Below, one piece after another: positions 60,923-64,000 of a stretch of DNA of 64,000 bases. Source of the stretch: Clostridiales bacterium. Lineage in GTDB: Bacteria > Bacillota > Clostridia > Oscillospirales > Acutalibacteraceae. Under the pieces are notes generated by a model. That model saw only the letters and a program-made list of their open reading frames with translations, was not told where the DNA came from and did not search any database. The first letter of the stretch is position 1; the number at the start of each line of letters is the position of its first letter. Position numbers and translations under genes: made by a program. The DNA lies in assembly GCA_019418545.1 (NCBI GenBank), contig DYBQ01000001.1, forward strand, positions 62,001 through 126,000, given 5' to 3'.

Positions 60923-63362
60923 CATCGTCCCTCCAATCAGAGTCATTGTCCTCTACATTCCGTCTATGAATGGTCTCATACCGTTCTCTGTCGAAATGCG
61001 TGAGTCTGCTTTCCAGCAGAGTATTGCGGTACTCGATGTCGTTCGTGAGAATAGCCTCATCGACTGTCTTCATCTCACCGATAATCCTGCATTCCTTCTT
61101 GGCTCTCGTAACAGCAGTATATAAAAGGTTTCTCTGTAATAGCCGTGACCAGCTTTTTTCCAAACCAATCACGACAGCCTTAAACTCAGAGCCCTGAGAT
61201 TTATGCACCGTCATAGCGTATGCGAGCGAGAATTCCGACTGTAAAGTCTTTCTGCTTACCAGCATCGTATAGACGCGCCCCTCTACATCGCACGGGTTAT
61301 CAAAACGAATTGTATAAGCGTGGTGAATTGTACCGCTTGTATTCGGGTCAAGTGCCTTTTCCTGATAATCAACGATGAAACCCATATCACCGTTGACGAA
61401 GCTGTTCTTGTGGTTCTTGCAGAGCATCACGCGGTCGCCGAGCCGGTACTCGAATCCCTGTTCAGGTTTAGCCTTCTTCTTGAAATTGGAGAAGAACCAG
61501 CTGTTCGCATCGGTGGCGGGATTGAGTTCATCACGAATCAGAAGGTTCATATCAGTTGCCGAAAGTGACCCGCATCCTTTTTTCTTCGTCGGAGTCAGAA
61601 GACATACCTGCTTTATACCTTCCTCATATACCTCTGCGGTATCGGCGTTCTTTTCCGTAACCTGTTCGCCGTACTTCTCAACATACGCGAAATAGTTGCT
61701 CAATGCAATGTTCCGCATCTCTTTACCCTTTGCGGGAATCAATGCAAACTGTTCATCCTGCTTGAAGGTCTCTGTCGTTTCACCGGTATTGATATGAATA
61801 GCGTTCTCTACAATAGACCCCACATTGCGGTGGCAGGAAGACAGCTTACATACATTAACAACTCCGCTCTGGATAAGGTCACGAAGCACATTACCTGCAC
61901 CGATGGCAGGAAGCTGGTCCGGGTCACCTACAATAACGAGTTTGCAGCCGTGTGAAGCGAGTTCAAATACCATGTGCGCCGTTTCCAGATTGCACATCGA
62001 GAACTCGTCCACCACAATGATGCTTGCTTCACAGTCCCCGTGCATGGAATAGTACGCCGACTGAATCGTAGATGCGGGATGTTCCGTTGCTTCTCTCATT
62101 CGAGCAGAGGCACGACCCGTAGGCGCACAAAGCAACATGCTATCCTCGTTGTATCTCAACCCTCTTGCAATCTGCCATGTTTTGATAATGGTCTTGATGA
62201 TGGTCGTCTTACCGCTGCCGGGACCGCCGGTAATTACGGTCACATTCTTGATATCAGAGCCGAACACTGTCCGAACCGCGTTTTTCTGCGTGTCATCCAG
62301 CGAGAAACCATCCTCCGCCTCGATGCTTTCAATGGCTTCGTCCACATCCTGACTGTCCACCAAACCGTAGGTAGAGTTTGAATTCGTGTGAATCATCGTA
62401 CAGAGATACGCGATGTCGCACTCATAAAACCAGTATTTGTACAGATACATGCAGAACATCGGTTTTCTGCCATCCGTAGGCTTAGACCCCTGTACAACGA
62501 CCAGACCGTCTTCTCTAGCTATCGTGGCTGCTTTCCGTATCACTTCGTCAGGAAACGCAACTTCGTGCAGGACATTCCGCATCGTCTCTTTTACGACACG
62601 GTACATGTCATCTACCCAGATAAAGGTATTGCCTGCCATCTGCGCTTGCGTTTCAAGAGCATAGAGGAGAATTGCCGTCACGCGCCGGATATCGTCTCGC
62701 GTAATCTGACAACCGCCCAGTGCGACTTTATCTGCCGTTGCAAATCCGATACCTGAGAATTTCTGGTACAGGACATACGGATTTTCCTTGATTTCTTCAA
62801 GGGCCATCTTCCCGGTGCCGAATTTCTTGATAACGGAGTTTATTTTTTGTATTGAGAGATACGGCAGCAGGAGCGCAATCAGTTCCTGGTCATTGGCGAT
62901 GTGCATATACCCTTCGTGAATCCTGTCTGCACTCTTAACACCGATACCGGAGATTTCTTTTAGCCGTTCCGGTTCCCGCTCAATCACCTGCAGTGCATCT
63001 TTTCCGAAATGGTCAACGATTTTCTTTGCAACCGTAGGTCCCACACCCGGTACAAAGTCGCTGGACAGAAGCTCTATGATAGCGTCTTTACCGCCGCCCG
63101 CATAGTCGATTTTCGAATTGCTGATGGCGATGTAATACCCACCGAATTTCTGGTCTTCTTTCCAAGTCCCGTTATAGAAGATTTTCGCACCCGCAACCGG
63201 ATTCGGCACATACCCTTTCGCAGTGCTGCTTTTAGTCTCCCCTTCTTGACGGATTTTAAAGATAGCAAATCCTGTCTCCGGCTCATAGTACATGACCGTT
63301 GTGATTTTCCCCTTGAATGGAAGAACATCCTGCGTATTCTGATTTTCAAAATTCTGGACCAT
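60915..63362 (-). CDS. RecD2-like SF1B helicase (copy 2)
   Basis: The 815-residue protein is RecD2. The N-terminal OB-fold and helix-hairpin-helix (FVPGVGPTVAKKIVDHFGKD), Walker A VITGGPGSGKTTIIKT near residue 372, motif II VVDEFSM near 447, and the late MTVHKSQGSEFKAVVIGLEK are visible. The likely start is the ATG at 63362. It differs from copy 1 in length and N-terminus and is co-transcribed with RecG and the DUF1064 nuclease. Confidence 0.92.
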   Translation of the reverse strand: MVQNFENQNTQDVLPFKGKITTVMYYEPETGFAIFKIRQEGETKSSTAKGYVPNPVAGAKIFYNGTWKEDQKFGGYYIAISNSKIDYAGGGKDAIIELLSSDFVPGVGPTVAKKIVDHFGKDALQVIEREPERLKEISGIGVKSADRIHEGYMHIANDQELIALLLPYLSIQKINSVIKKFGTGKMALEEIKENPYVLYQKFSGIGFATADKVALGGCQITRDDIRRVTAILLYALETQAQMAGNTFIWVDDMYRVVKETMRNVLHEVAFPDEVIRKAATIAREDGLVVVQGSKPTDGRKPMFCMYLYKYWFYECDIAYLCTMIHTNSNSTYGLVDSQDVDEAIESIEAEDGFSLDDTQKNAVRTVFGSDIKNVTVITGGPGSGKTTIIKTIIKTWQIARGLRYNEDSMLLCAPTGRASARMREATEHPASTIQSAYYSMHGDCEASIIVVDEFSMCNLETAHMVFELASHGCKLVIVGDPDQLPAIGAGNVLRDLIQSGVVNVCKLSSCHRNVGSIVENAIHINTGETTETFKQDEQFALIPAKGKEMRNIALSNYFAYVEKYGEQVTEKNADTAEVYEEGIKQVCLLTPTKKKGCGSLSATDMNLLIRDELNPATDANSWFFSNFKKKAKPEQGFEYRLGDRVMLCKNHKNSFVNGDMGFIVDYQEKALDPNTSGTIHHAYTIRFDNPCDVEGRVYTMLVSRKTLQSEFSLAYAMTVHKSQGSEFKAVVIGLEKSWSRLLQRNLLYTAVTRAKKECRIIGEMKTVDEAILTNDIEYRNTLLESRLTHFDRERYETIHRRNVEDNDSDWRDDDD

Positions 63363-63372
63363 GACTCTCACT

Positions 63373-63894
63373 CTACACTAACACGAAATGGTATTCTGGA
63401 TACTTTGCTTTCAGGAGTTTCCACTTCAACCGAAAAGCCTCGGTCTGCATGTACTTGCCGGACTTTGAATCGAAGCCTTTCACATCTTCGACTATCGTTT
63501 TGCCCTGCGCATCCAGATAACAGAAGTCTGCCTTGTACACGATTCGCTGTACGCGCTTCTTCTCGTACACGAATGCATCTTGGATGACGAGTTCTTTCTG
63601 GCGTTCCAGATTCGAGATTGTCCCGGCTTTTTCCATCAGCTGTAAATCTAGCCATCGGCAATACTCTTTCGTGGAATCAAATGCCGCTACCAGCTTGCCG
63701 TGCCCTGAGATGTACTTGTCTCCCGAGACATATTCATCCTCGTACAGATACACCCGATGGTTTCCGTATTTTGTTTTCGCTTTCTCTACTTTTCCCGGCT
63801 GTTCGAGCTCGCTGTTTCGCCCGCCCTGTACCTTGACTTTTAACTGCGGGTTCCTTTCCAGCGTCTCTTTCAGCCACTTCTCTGTCAGCTGCAT
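63373..63894 (-). CDS. DUF1064 PD-(D/E)XK nuclease
   Basis: A 173-residue protein. The N-terminus is basic, and KYGNHRVYLYEDEYVSGDKY begins the fold. FDSTKEYCRWLDLQLMEKAG and the ADFCYLDAQGK then VEDVKG motif match DUF1064, phage nucleases related to Holliday-junction resolvases. It is first in the RecD2/RecG operon, so the three may act together on branched DNA. Confidence 0.85.
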   Translation of the reverse strand: MQLTEKWLKETLERNPQLKVKVQGGRNSELEQPGKVEKAKTKYGNHRVYLYEDEYVSGDKYISGHGKLVAAFDSTKEYCRWLDLQLMEKAGTISNLERQKELVIQDAFVYEKKRVQRIVYKADFCYLDAQGKTIVEDVKGFDSKSGKYMQTEAFRLKWKLLKAKYPEYHFVLV

Positions 63895-63934
63895 CTCAAA
63901 TTACCATTTCGACTACATTTTCTTTTCATCTTAT

Positions 63935-63968
63935 ATTTTACCATGAATGTGTATTCAGTACAACCATG
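63935..63968 (-). promoter_or_regulatory. Promoter and operator of the DUF1064/RecD2/RecG operon
   Basis: TTGTAC, 17 bp, TAAAAT on the minus strand, with the palindrome TGAAT-ACAC-ATTCA in the spacer. The sequence at 63946-63968 is shared with the bactofilin leader. Unlike the eleven-member family, the spacer is 17 bp and lacks TGCGA. Confidence 0.65.
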
Positions 63969-64000
63969 ATTGCCGTTTGTTCTTAGTTTGTACATATTTT

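Overview
The window looks like part of a large mobile element, a conjugative plasmid or an integrative conjugative element, from a gut-type Clostridia bacterium (Bacillota). The taxonomic guess is an inference. It rests on strong AGGAGG ribosome binding sites, sigma-A-like promoters, frequent GTG/TTG starts, moderate GC, and families typical of Oscillospirales and phages or ICEs of Firmicutes. Every gene I can support lies on the minus strand, so transcription runs from high to low coordinates. The one exception is a broken plus-strand fragment near 7.1 kb. I saw no rRNA, tRNA, CRISPR array, transposase, integrase or canonical relaxase.

Region 1-13.4 kb is an accessory cargo zone of mostly single genes. 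It holds a HipA-like kinase, a bacterial PARG/macrodomain-type protein, a PD-(D/E)XK-like nuclease, a DUF2500 protein, a receiver-less OmpR-type DNA-binding protein with a LOG-family hydrolase, a pyridoxamine-oxidase-like protein, a nitroreductase and two metallophosphoesterases. The intergenic gaps carry three copies of a roughly 100-bp inverted-end repeat and a duplicated terminator. Region 13.4-17.9 kb is a transition zone. It has an exported thioredoxin-like protein, small proteins, winged-helix proteins with iteron-like repeats, and eight exact copies of a 10-bp repeat.

Region 17.9-35 kb is one long type IV secretion operon: VirB2-like pilin, a giant VirB6-like protein, M23 cell-wall hydrolase, lipoprotein, VirD4 coupling protein, OB-fold-like protein, PrgI/VirB3-like protein and VirB4 ATPase. 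Region 35-54 kb carries DNA metabolism and unknown genes: a RecD2-like helicase, YqaJ-type exonuclease, a single-strand-annealing-like protein, a primase-like zinc/Toprim protein, a signal peptidase I, a HExxH plus VWA protein, a WGR protein and an HD protein. Region 54-58.9 kb is an operon with bactofilin, SecY, SecG, SecE, two lipoproteins and a zinc-cluster protein. Region 58.9-63.9 kb is a RecG, RecD2 and DUF1064 nuclease operon.

Two things stand out. First, the element appears to carry its own complete SecYEG channel, and elsewhere its own signal peptidase I, next to a T4SS and a pilin that needs Sec export. Second, eleven promoters between 34.9 and 59 kb share one architecture: a TTGnnn -35 box, exactly 16 bp of spacer containing a TGCGA-type core, and a TAGAAT/GATAAT-type -10 box. 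Most are followed by a conserved leader and then an intrinsic terminator placed before the first start codon. That suggests a coordinated attenuation regulon covering most of the conjugation, replication and secretion genes.
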